Below, piece after piece: positions 1-5,893 of a stretch of DNA of 10,828 nucleotides. The translations under genes were made by a program, and so were the position numbers. Each line of letters starts with the position of its first letter. The first letter of the stretch is position 1. Source of the stretch: Anaerozeibacter quisquiliarum. GTDB taxonomy: Bacteria > Bacillota > Clostridia > Christensenellales > Aristaeellaceae. Where the stretch lies: assembly GCA_051162045.1 (NCBI GenBank), contig JBISDI010000064.1; one strand, given 5' to 3'. The notes beneath the pieces were generated by a model. That model was not told the DNA's origin. It made no database searches and worked only from the letters and a program-made list of their open reading frames with translations.

Positions 1-1809
1 GACCGATACGCCGACGTCGGCAAACACGGCCTGCCACATGCTGGCCAGGCCGAGCGCGCCGAGGGCGAGCACCAGCGCCTTGACGCCCAGCGCGAAGGCG
101 ATGTTTTGCGTGACGATCGAGCGGGTCTTGCGCGACACCCCAATTGCGGCGGCGATCTTGGTCGGCTTGTCGTCCATCAGCACCACGTCGGCGGCCTCGA
201 TGGCGGCGTCCGCGCCCATCGCGCCCATCGCGATGCCCACGTCGGCGCGCGCCAGCACGGGCGCGTCGTTGATGCCGTCGCCGACAAACAGCAATTGCCC
301 CTTCGGCGATTTCTCCTTGAGCAGCCGCTCCACCCGGGTTACCTTGTCGGCGGGCAGCAGCGCGGCGTGGTACTCGTCCAGACCCAGCTTTTTGGCGACT
401 TCCTTGGCCACGTCCGGCGTGTCGCCGGTCAGCATGACGGCCTTGCGCACGCCCTGCGCCTTGATCAGGCGAATCGCCTCGGCGGAGTCTTCCTTTACTT
501 CATCCGAGATCACGATATGGCCGGCATACACCGAGCCCAGCGCCACGTGTACGGTCGTACCCGCATGGTGGCAGGGGCGCCACTCGGCGCCCGCGTCGTC
601 CATCAGCTTGTCGTTGCCAACGGACAGCGTGATGCCGTCCACCACGGCGCGCACGCCGCGTCCGGCCAGCTCTTCCACGTCCTTGACGCGGCCTGGGTCG
701 AGGGGCTGGGCGTGGTACTGCTTGATCGAGCGCGCGATCGGGTGATCGGAGTAGCACTCGGCCAGCGCGGCCAGCTCGACCAGCCTCTTCTCGTTCAAGT
801 GATCCTTCTCGGGATGGGCGACGGCCACCTTGAACACGCCCTGCGTGAGCGTACCGGTCTTGTCAAACACCACGATCTCGGCCCTGGCGAGCGCGTCGAG
901 GTAGTTGCCGCCCTTAATCAGCACGCCGCGCCGGGACGCGCCGCCGATCCCGCCGAAGAAGCTCAGCGGCACCGAGATGACCAGCGCGCACGGGCAGGAG
1001 ATGACCAGGAACACCATCGCGCGGTGAATCCATTCCCTCCATGCGCCGCCCATGGCCAGCGGCGGGACCAGCGAAAGCAGCGCCGCCGCGATCACCACGC
1101 CGGGCGTGTAGTAGCGCGCGAAGCGGGTGATGAAGTGCTCGGCCCGCGCCTTCTTGGAGCCGGCGTTTTCCACCAGGTCGAGGATCTTCGACACCGTCGA
1201 TTCGCCGAAGGGCTTTGTAACTTTTATGCGCAGCGGCCCTGACAGGTTGATGCAGCCGCTGAGCACGTCGTCGCCCTCTTCCGCGCCGCGCGGCAGCGAT
1301 TCGCCGGTGAGCGCCTTGGTGTCGATCGAGGAAACACCTTCGAGGATTACCCCGTCCAGCGCAATCTTCTCGCCCGGCTTGACGAGGATCACGTCGCCCA
1401 CCTGGACTTCGTCCGGGTCGACGGTCACGACCGCGCCGTCGCGCTCGAGACCCGCGCTGTCGGGCCGAATGTCCATCAGCTGGGCGATCGAGCGGCGGGA
1501 TTTGCCCACCGCGTAGCTTTGGAACAGCTCGCCCACCTGGTAGAACAGCATCACGAATACCGCTTCGGGGTATTCGCCGGTGGCGAGCGCGCCCACGGTG
1601 GCCAGCGACATGAGGAAGTTCTCGTCGAATACTTGGCCGCGCGCGATGCCCCTGAGCGCGCGCCAGACGATGTCCCAGCCGATGACCGCGTAGGGAATCA
1701 GGTACGCAGCCGGTTCCCAGAACCCTTCGGGCCGTAGGATGCGCGCGAGGAGGAGCAGCGCGGCGCTTAACAGGATGCGCGCGAGCATGCGTTTGTGTTT
1801 TTTCGTCAT
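1..1809 (-). CDS. cadA: Zn/Cd/Pb-exporting P1B-type ATPase (CadA/ZntA-like), 3' end cut by the window edge
   Basis: Inner-membrane pump that uses ATP to export divalent soft metals. My translation gives 603 residues with no stop. TGE is at 168-170 (actuator), the metal-site motif SCPCAL at 271-276, the phosphorylation motif DKTGTLT with D316, the P1B signature HP at 356-357, TGD at 461-463, and GDGINDAP at 510-517. Near the end K577 and D598 (FADVG) lie 21 residues apart, as do the paired Lys and Asp of ZntA, which favours Zn/Cd/Pb over copper. From CadA family length I expect only about 15-25 residues to be missing. There is no N-terminal HMA domain; that domain is the separate gene just upstream. 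The ATG at 1809 has GAGGT about 8 bases before it. It is the third gene of the cad operon, about 116 bases after the HMA gene. Class is near certain; the exact metal is inferred. Confidence 0.95.
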   Translation of the reverse strand, partial: MTKKHKRMLARILLSAALLLLARILRPEGFWEPAAYLIPYAVIGWDIVWRALRGIARGQVFDENFLMSLATVGALATGEYPEAVFVMLFYQVGELFQSYAVGKSRRSIAQLMDIRPDSAGLERDGAVVTVDPDEVQVGDVILVKPGEKIALDGVILEGVSSIDTKALTGESLPRGAEEGDDVLSGCINLSGPLRIKVTKPFGESTVSKILDLVENAGSKKARAEHFITRFARYYTPGVVIAAALLSLVPPLAMGGAWREWIHRAMVFLVISCPCALVISVPLSFFGGIGGASRRGVLIKGGNYLDALARAEIVVFDKTGTLTQGVFKVAVAHPEKDHLNEKRLVELAALAECYSDHPIARSIKQYHAQPLDPGRVKDVEELAGRGVRAVVDGITLSVGNDKLMDDAGAEWRPCHHAGTTVHVALGSVYAGHIVISDEVKEDSAEAIRLIKAQGVRKAVMLTGDTPDVAKEVAKKLGLDEYHAALLPADKVTRVERLLKEKSPKGQLLFVGDGINDAPVLARADVGIAMGAMGADAAIEAADVVLMDDKPTKIAAAIGVSRKTRSIVTQNIAFALGVKALVLALGALGLASMWQAVFADVGVSV

Positions 1810-1925
1810 GCCGATGACCTCGCTTCTTTTGGTCTGTTTATCGTTTGCCCCTTGGGCGGTTGGGCGGGCCGCGGCCCTCCATTTCCCCAACTTACGCGCG
1901 AGCGGCGGCGGCCGACCGCGCGCGA

Positions 1926-2141
1926 CTACATCACAATAGAGCAGTCGGGCTCGACCTTCTTGACGATCCTGGCGGCTTCTTTTACCACCTCGTCGAAGCG
2001 CGCGTCGTCGGCTTCGATCGTGATCTTCGAGGTCGCGAAGTTGACATTGCAGGTGACGCCTTCAAGCTTGCCGACGCCGTCCTCGATCTTCCGCGCGCAG
2101 TTGGCGCAGTCCAGTTCGTTCAGTTTATAACTCTTCTTCAT
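1926..2141 (-). CDS. Free-standing heavy-metal-associated (HMA) domain protein
   Basis: Small 71-residue cytosolic metal-binding protein of the CopZ/HMA ferredoxin-like fold. The metal loop is LDCANCA, with C12 and C15 in CxxC and an Asp before the first Cys as in ZntA-type domains rather than copper chaperones. C67 near the C-terminus could add a ligand. The gene lies between the repressor and the ATPase, and the ATPase lacks its own HMA domain. It is therefore probably the pump's metal-binding domain working in trans, as chaperone or regulator (inference). The ATG at 2141 is chosen because AAAGGA sits 10 bases upstream. An in-frame ATG at 2162 overlaps the repressor stop as ATGA and would add 7 residues. 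Confidence 0.88.
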   Translation of the reverse strand: MKKSYKLNELDCANCARKIEDGVGKLEGVTCNVNFATSKITIEADDARFDEVVKEAARIVKKVEPDCSIVM

Positions 2142-2158
2142 CGGTGCCCCGTCCTTTC

Positions 2159-2491
2159 TCATTCCCGAATATGCTCCATGCCCTGATCGATAATCAGCCG
2201 CACATGGTCGTCCGCCAGCGCGTAGAAGATGTTCTTGCCCTCTCTGCGCGATTTCACCAGCTTGTTCAATTTGAGCATCCGCAGCTGATGCGAGACCGCC
2301 GGCTGTGAAAGCCCCAACTGCTGCGCGATATCGCATACGCAGTTTTCCGACGCCGACAGCGCGTACAGGATACGAATGCGCGTGCTGTCGCCGAACACCT
2401 TGAACAGCTCCGCCAGGTCGTACAGCTGCTCGTCGGGCGGCATGCCCTCCGTCTGTTTCCGCAAGTCGCTCACATGCTCACATCCAATCAT
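2159..2491 (-). CDS. cadC: ArsR/SmtB-family metal-responsive repressor (CadC-like)
   Basis: Winged-helix repressor of 110 residues that should leave the operator when it binds metal. The core FGDSTRIRILYAL is at 33-45 and the recognition helix LSQPAVSHQLRML at 61-73. Two known metal-site types are both visible. A CadC-like thiolate set is formed by NCVC (C51, C53) with C4 near the N-terminus. A complete alpha-5 site has D94, H96, H107 and E110 with the same spacing as D104, H106, H117 and E120 of SmtB. It is first in the operon with the HMA gene and ATPase, which argues for Zn/Cd/Pb sensing and autoregulation. The start is uncertain: the ATG at 2491 has no Shine-Dalgarno site and lies only about 9 bases past the predicted transcription start. 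GTG at 2473 and ATG at 2443 are alternatives, both of which would remove C4. Confidence 0.92.
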   Translation of the reverse strand: MIGCEHVSDLRKQTEGMPPDEQLYDLAELFKVFGDSTRIRILYALSASENCVCDIAQQLGLSQPAVSHQLRMLKLNKLVKSRREGKNIFYALADDHVRLIIDQGMEHIRE

Positions 2492-2495
2492 TTAA

Positions 2496-2511
2496 ATATA
2501 TGCTCATATGA
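2496..2511. promoter_or_regulatory. Candidate ArsR-type operator
   Basis: ATATG-CT-CATAT at 2498-2509 is a perfect 5-2-5 inverted repeat, part of a longer imperfect dyad at 2496-2511. It covers the -10 box and predicted transcription start of the cad operon, so a bound repressor would block RNA polymerase. A near copy, ACATGCTCACAT at 2472-2483 (10 of 12 bases identical), lies 26 bp away inside the repressor's first codons and may be a second half-site. Binding by the ArsR protein is inferred. Confidence 0.6.
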
Positions 2512-2536
2512 TAATACGTGTCGTGACGGATGTCAA
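2508..2536 (-). promoter_or_regulatory. Sigma-A promoter of the cad operon
   Basis: Reading the minus strand, -35 TTGACA (2531-2536) is followed by a 17-bp spacer and -10 TATCAT (2508-2513). The predicted start is near 2500, which leaves only about 9 bases before the ATG at 2491. An alternative -10 TATTAT (2511-2516) would leave a 14-bp spacer and is less likely. Confidence 0.75.
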
Positions 2537-2608
2537 GCGAGCGCGTGGGAATTAACAATTGCGTCGGCTTGTGACCGCCCGAATACACGGCATATTGCCG
2601 AGTGGCGG

Positions 2609-2637
2609 TTGAATTCCAAGCGCGGGACTGGTATAAT
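2609..2637 (+). promoter_or_regulatory. Sigma-A promoter of the Rrf2-family gene
   Basis: -35 TTGAAT (2609-2614), a 17-bp spacer and -10 TATAAT (2632-2637). The predicted start near 2644 gives a leader of about 22 bases. The Shine-Dalgarno purines GGGAGAAGG are at 2652-2660. I see no clear dyad over this promoter. Confidence 0.8.
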
Positions 2638-2665
2638 GTAATCACGAGAGCGGGAGAAGGTGACG

Positions 2666-3073
2666 ATGTTGAAGGTTACCACGAAGGGGCGGTACGCGCT
2701 GCGGATCATGATCGACCTCGCCGAGCGGCAGGACGAGGGCTTCATATCGCTCAAGCAGATTTCCGAGCGGCAGGGCGTATCGGTAAAGTACTTGGAGATG
2801 ATCGCCGGCATTTTAAACAAGGCGGGCCTGGTGCAGAGCCTGCGCGGCAAGAACGGCGGGTACAAGCTGGCGGTGCCGCCCCAGGCGTGCACGGCGGGCG
2901 CGGTGCTGAAGCTGACCGAGGGCGACCTCGCGCCGGTTGCCTGCATGGCGTGCGCGGAGAACAGCTGCGACCGCGCGGCGACGTGCGAAACGCTGCCCTT
3001 CTGGCAGGGGCTCGGCCGGGTGATCGATCACTATGTGGAAAGTGTAACGATTGCAGATATGATGGACAGGTAG
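2666..3073 (+). CDS. Rrf2/IscR-family transcriptional regulator with four clustered cysteines
   Basis: DNA-binding regulator of 135 residues, the usual length for the family. It opens with the hallmark TTKGRYALR (5-13). The winged helix-turn-helix contains ISLKQISERQGVSVKYLEMI (27-46), and the family wing RGKNGGYKLA is at 60-69. C93, C96, C101 and C107 form C-x2-C-x4-C-x5-C in the loop where IscR and NsrR bind an Fe-S cluster, so a redox, NO or iron-sulphur sensor is plausible (inference). Another Cys is at 75. The ATG at 2666 has AGAAGG 5 bases upstream; an in-frame GTG at 2660 is less likely. It is monocistronic, with no isc, suf or cysteine genes next to it, so its targets cannot be read from context. 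Confidence 0.9.
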   Translation: MLKVTTKGRYALRIMIDLAERQDEGFISLKQISERQGVSVKYLEMIAGILNKAGLVQSLRGKNGGYKLAVPPQACTAGAVLKLTEGDLAPVACMACAENSCDRAATCETLPFWQGLGRVIDHYVESVTIADMMDR

Positions 3074-3100
3074 GTTTTTCGCCCGTCATGCTTCCAACAA

Positions 3101-3148
3101 AGAAAGGCGGGGTCGTCGCGCACAGGTGCGCGGTGATCCCGCCTTTCT
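3101..3148. terminator. Long hairpin between converging genes, probable bidirectional terminator
   Basis: AGAAAGGCGGG (3101-3111) pairs with CCCGCCTTTCT (3138-3148). The inner bases continue without mismatch (three G-U pairs), giving about 23 paired positions closed by a tiny loop near 3124-3125. It lies between the Rrf2-family stop (3073) and the citF stop (3156). On the minus strand it is followed by TTTGTT, which fits termination of the cit operon. On the plus strand the tail is less T-rich. Confidence 0.8.
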
Positions 3149-3155
3149 CACATAT

Positions 3156-4559
3156 TCAATCCACGTTGTAAATCCGATCGATGATCCGGCCGTCGCGGTA
3201 TTCGACCTCGGCCACTGCGCGCGGGCCGTGCTGCGCGCGGCGGGGTACGCCGGTCACACGCTCGGCCATTTGCTTCAGCTGCTCGATTTCGTACACCGGC
3301 AGTCCGGCGTCCGCGAGGCGCGCCCTGAGCTCGGCGCGCCGGGGATTGACCGCGATACCGCGCTGGGTAATCAGCACGTCCACCGTGTCGCCGGGCGTCG
3401 ATATCGCCTGCACCCGATCGACCACGATCGGCAGCCGCGCGCGAAACAGCGGCGCGACGATCATGGCGAGCTTCGCCCCGGCCGCCGTGTCGCTGTGCCC
3501 GCCCGAGCCGCCCATGATGCGCCCGTTTGAGTCGGTGTGCACGTTGACGTTGAAGCCCAGGTCGATCTCGGTTGCGCCCAGGATCACCGCGTCCAGGCTG
3601 TCAACCGCGGCGCTCTTGACCGCAGGGCTTGCGTAGCGCGCGGCCGAGATCTCCTGGTGGCGGGGGTTTGAGCGAATCGATTCGACGGCGCGCAGGTCGA
3701 AGCACTGCACGTCCAGCAATTGTTCGAAATACCCTTCTTCCAGCATATCCACCAGGTAGCCGGTGATACCGCCCAGGCCGAAGCTGCCCACAACGCCCAG
3801 CCGCTTCATGATGGGCTTCAGGTATTGCGTCACCGCCAGCGACGCGCCGCCCGCGCCGGTCTGAAACGAGAAACCATCGACCAGCAGCCCGGAGTGCTCA
3901 ATCACGCGCGCCGCCAACGAAGCGATTTTGAGACCCACCGGGTCGCGCGTGATGCGCGTGGTGCCCGACACGATGCCCTGCGGATCGCCGATCGAGTCGA
4001 CCGCGACCACGTAGTCCACCTTGCCCTCGTCGATCGACACCGGTTGAAGCGGATAGGGCTGCAAATGGTCGGTCACCGCGATCACGACGCGCGCGTACTC
4101 GGCGTCGGCGAAGGCGTAGCCCAGCGAGCCGCAGGCCGCGGGCCCCTGGACGCCGTTCAGGTTGCCCTGCCGGTCGGCCGCCGGCGCGGCGATGATGGCC
4201 AGATCGATCGGCGCGCGGCCCGAGGCGATTGCCGCCGGGCGGCCGCCGTGGCTGCGAAAGCGCACGGGCTTTGAAAGCACACCCGCGGAGATGGCCCGGC
4301 CCAGCACCGGGTCCATGTAGTTGGTCTCGATGCCGGTCACCACGCCCGATTCGATGTGACCGAGCAGCGGCGCGTGCACGTCGAACAGCGCGCTGGCCTG
4401 AACGGTCAGGTCCCTGAGGCCGAGCTTCGCTGCGGCGTCCAGCGCCATGTTCAGCACGCGGTCGCCGCTGCGCAGGTGGTGGTGGAACGACACGCTCATG
4501 CCGTCGGCAAGGCCGGACAGCCGGATGGCCTCGATCAGCGTGTTCGTAAGTTTACTCAC
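3156..4559 (-). CDS. citF: Citrate lyase alpha subunit (citrate:acetyl-ACP transferase), short form
   Basis: Cytosolic CoA-transferase-type subunit that swaps citrate for acetate on the acyl-carrier protein, forming citryl-ACP. Family landmarks are clear: an N-terminal GLADGMSVSFHHHLRSGD, then SHGGRPA, a CGSLGYA stretch, a glycine-rich FQTGAGGASLAVT, FGLGGITGYLVD, GGSGGHSDTAAGA and TQRGIAVNPRR near the end. The start chosen is GTG at 4559. It has a GGGGGG tract about 8-13 bases upstream, overlaps the end of citE by 8 bases, and places the protein start where family homology begins. That gives 467 residues. From memory, enterobacterial CitF is near 508, so about 40 N-terminal residues are absent. 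An ATG-initiated form from 4607 would add 16 unrelated residues encoded within citE. Last gene of citDEF. Confidence 0.93.
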   Translation of the reverse strand: MSKLTNTLIEAIRLSGLADGMSVSFHHHLRSGDRVLNMALDAAAKLGLRDLTVQASALFDVHAPLLGHIESGVVTGIETNYMDPVLGRAISAGVLSKPVRFRSHGGRPAAIASGRAPIDLAIIAAPAADRQGNLNGVQGPAACGSLGYAFADAEYARVVIAVTDHLQPYPLQPVSIDEGKVDYVVAVDSIGDPQGIVSGTTRITRDPVGLKIASLAARVIEHSGLLVDGFSFQTGAGGASLAVTQYLKPIMKRLGVVGSFGLGGITGYLVDMLEEGYFEQLLDVQCFDLRAVESIRSNPRHQEISAARYASPAVKSAAVDSLDAVILGATEIDLGFNVNVHTDSNGRIMGGSGGHSDTAAGAKLAMIVAPLFRARLPIVVDRVQAISTPGDTVDVLITQRGIAVNPRRAELRARLADAGLPVYEIEQLKQMAERVTGVPRRAQHGPRAVAEVEYRDGRIIDRIYNVD

Positions 4560-5427
4560 GCAACGCACCCCCCAACTGTTTCGCCAGTTCCAGAATTCTG
4601 CGCGCACGGTCCACGACCGGCTTGTCGATCATCTTGCCCCGGAGCGACGCCGCGCCCTTGGCCAGCCGCACGGCTTCTTCGATCGTCTGAAGCACCTCGC
4701 GCGCGTATTCGATTTCCTCCTCCGAAGGGCTGAACGCGCGGTTGATGGGGGAGACGTGGCGCGGCGAGATGGCCGCCTTGCCGCTAAAACCCAGCGAGCG
4801 GGCCAGCCGCGCGTCGTTCAGCGCGCCTTCGTCGTCGTTTACGTCGGTGAACGGGGTGTCGTAGGCATCCACGCCCGCCGCGCGCGCGGCCACGACCACC
4901 CGGCCCCGGCTATAGGCGATTTCAATGCCCGACTTGCTGCGCGCGGCTTGCAGGTCGCTGGACAGGTCTTCCGCACCCAGCAGCACGCCGATGATCCGCG
5001 GGTCGGCCTTCGCGATCGCGTAGGCGTTCTCGACGCCCTCGGCGGTTTCGATCAGCGCGATCAGCCCCACGGCATTGCCGGGCAGACCGCGCGCCTCTTC
5101 GATCTGGGCGATCATGCGGCAGACCGCGCGCGCATCCTCCGCCGTGCCCACCTTGGGCGCGAGGATCGCAAACGGCTGAAGCGGCACGATCGCCGCCAGG
5201 TCGTCCGCCAAGTAGGCGCTGCCCAGCGGGTTCGCCCGCACCACGACCTGGATGTTTTGGTAATCCATCGCGGAAAGCGCGTTGCGCGTAAGGATGCGCG
5301 CGGCGTCCTTTTGGGCGGGCGCGACCGCGTCCTCGAGGTCGAAGATCACCGCGTCCGCGCCGTGGATGTCGGCGTTGAGCAGCATCGCCGGGCTGTTGCC
5401 CGGCATGAACAGCAACGAGCGAATCAT
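4552..5427 (-). CDS. citE: Citrate lyase beta subunit (citryl-ACP lyase)
   Basis: Mg-dependent TIM-barrel enzyme that splits citryl-ACP into oxaloacetate and acetyl-ACP. It has 291 residues, the normal CitE length. RSLLFMPGN is at 3-11, FDLEDAVA at 29-36 (acidic E32, D33), R64 in RANPLG, IETAEG at 126-131 (E127) and GAEDLSSD at 151-158 (D154); these match the Mg and substrate residues of the CitE/HpcH family. The ATG at 5427 shares ATGA with the citD stop and has GGGGAGG about 7 bases before it, so it is translationally coupled. The short CitE-like proteins of other pathways occur alone; co-operonic CitD and CitF make citrate lyase the right call. Citramalate lyase has a similar three-subunit make-up and cannot be fully excluded. 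Confidence 0.95.
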   Translation of the reverse strand: MIRSLLFMPGNSPAMLLNADIHGADAVIFDLEDAVAPAQKDAARILTRNALSAMDYQNIQVVVRANPLGSAYLADDLAAIVPLQPFAILAPKVGTAEDARAVCRMIAQIEEARGLPGNAVGLIALIETAEGVENAYAIAKADPRIIGVLLGAEDLSSDLQAARSKSGIEIAYSRGRVVVAARAAGVDAYDTPFTDVNDDEGALNDARLARSLGFSGKAAISPRHVSPINRAFSPSEEEIEYAREVLQTIEEAVRLAKGAASLRGKMIDKPVVDRARRILELAKQLGGALRE

Positions 5428-5696
5428 GCCTGAACCTCCCCGGCGCGCCTCAGGGCCGTCTCCACGCGCGCCTTGAGCGCGCATTCCACCGCGCCCCGGT
5501 CGTTCACGCGCACCTGCACGCGCTCGACGTGAAGCTCGTTAAGCACCGCGCGCACCGCGCGCTCGATCGCGTCGCCGAACTGGCACAGAACTACGGATGC
5601 AACTTCAATCGCCACGCCATCCTCGCGCGGCTCCACCGTGACCATCGCATCGCTCGATTCCAGCGAACCCGCCGTCGCCGCCCGCACAATCTCCAT
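5424..5696 (-). CDS. citD: Citrate lyase acyl carrier protein (gamma subunit)
   Basis: Carries the thiol arm to which acetyl and citryl groups are bound. The 90-residue sequence opens AATAGSLESSD. S14 aligns with the serine of Klebsiella CitD that receives the 2'-(5''-triphosphoribosyl)-3'-dephospho-CoA group. VTVEP (19-23), QFGDAIERAV (39-48) and a C-terminal DRGAVECALKARVETAL (66-82) are family features. First gene of the operon: ATG at 5696 with GGAGG 10 bases upstream. It ends in ATGA shared with citE. The CitX, CitG and CitC proteins needed to charge S14 are not encoded next to it. Confidence 0.93.
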   Translation of the reverse strand: MEIVRAATAGSLESSDAMVTVEPREDGVAIEVASVVLCQFGDAIERAVRAVLNELHVERVQVRVNDRGAVECALKARVETALRRAGEVQA

Positions 5697-5716
5697 GCGT
5701 GCATCGCCTCCCTCAA

Positions 5717-5757
5717 AATTGCGATATACCAAAATTATAGAATGATGTATCGCATTT
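5717..5757. promoter_or_regulatory. Inverted repeat flanking the citD -10 box, candidate operator
   Basis: GCGATA (5721-5726) and TATCGC (5748-5753) are inverted repeats. The match extends as AAATTGCGATATA on one side and AAATGCGATACA on the other strand, with one indel and one mismatch. The arms are centred about 27 bp apart, close to 2.5 helical turns; one lies at the transcription start and the other in the spacer. It may bind a dimeric repressor of citrate lyase. No candidate regulator is adjacent. Confidence 0.45.
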
Positions 5758-5762
5758 GTCAA
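5734..5762 (-). promoter_or_regulatory. Consensus sigma-A promoter of citDEF
   Basis: On the minus strand, -35 TTGACA (5757-5762), an exact 17-bp spacer and -10 TATAAT (5734-5739): a full consensus match. The predicted start is near 5727, leaving a leader of about 30 bases before citD. Such a strong core promoter suggests control by repression rather than by an activator (inference). Confidence 0.85.
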
Positions 5763-5868
5763 GGCGCGGGTCGGCGGTCGCCGCGGCAATCTTGTAATGG
5801 GATACGAAGCCGGCATGTTAAGCCGACGCCGCGCAAACCCCGCGCACGCGTTCTTTGTGCGGTGTTGC
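5763..5868. other. Short intergenic stretch with no visible gene
   Basis: GC-rich spacer between the citD promoter and the end of the MerR-type gene. I find no coding sequence with a ribosome site, no tRNA and no strong hairpin here. Confidence 0.4.
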
Positions 5869-5893
5869 CTGAAAAGCCGAAGAAGGCTTTCAG
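5869..5893 (-). terminator. Weak hairpin after the MerR-type gene
   Basis: On the minus strand CTGAAAGCC, a 6-base loop, then GGCTTTTCAG: a stem of about 9 pairs with one bulged T. It starts right after the stop at 5894-5896. No T-run follows, so intrinsic termination would be weak. Confidence 0.4.

Noticed and set aside
106..1242. Long plus-strand open frame (378 codons) opposite the metal pump gene
   Set aside because: Its product is rich in His, Arg, Gln and Ala with no recognisable domain, it has no ribosome site, and the minus strand encodes every P-type ATPase motif here. It is a GC-rich shadow.
1866..1877. 12-bp palindrome GGGCCGCGGCCC between the HMA gene and the pump gene
   Set aside because: Short palindromes of G and C are expected by chance in DNA this GC-rich; no T-run or regulatory context.
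4447..5433. Plus-strand open frame opposite citE
   Set aside because: CitE motifs on the minus strand are unambiguous; the plus frame has no motif and no ribosome site.
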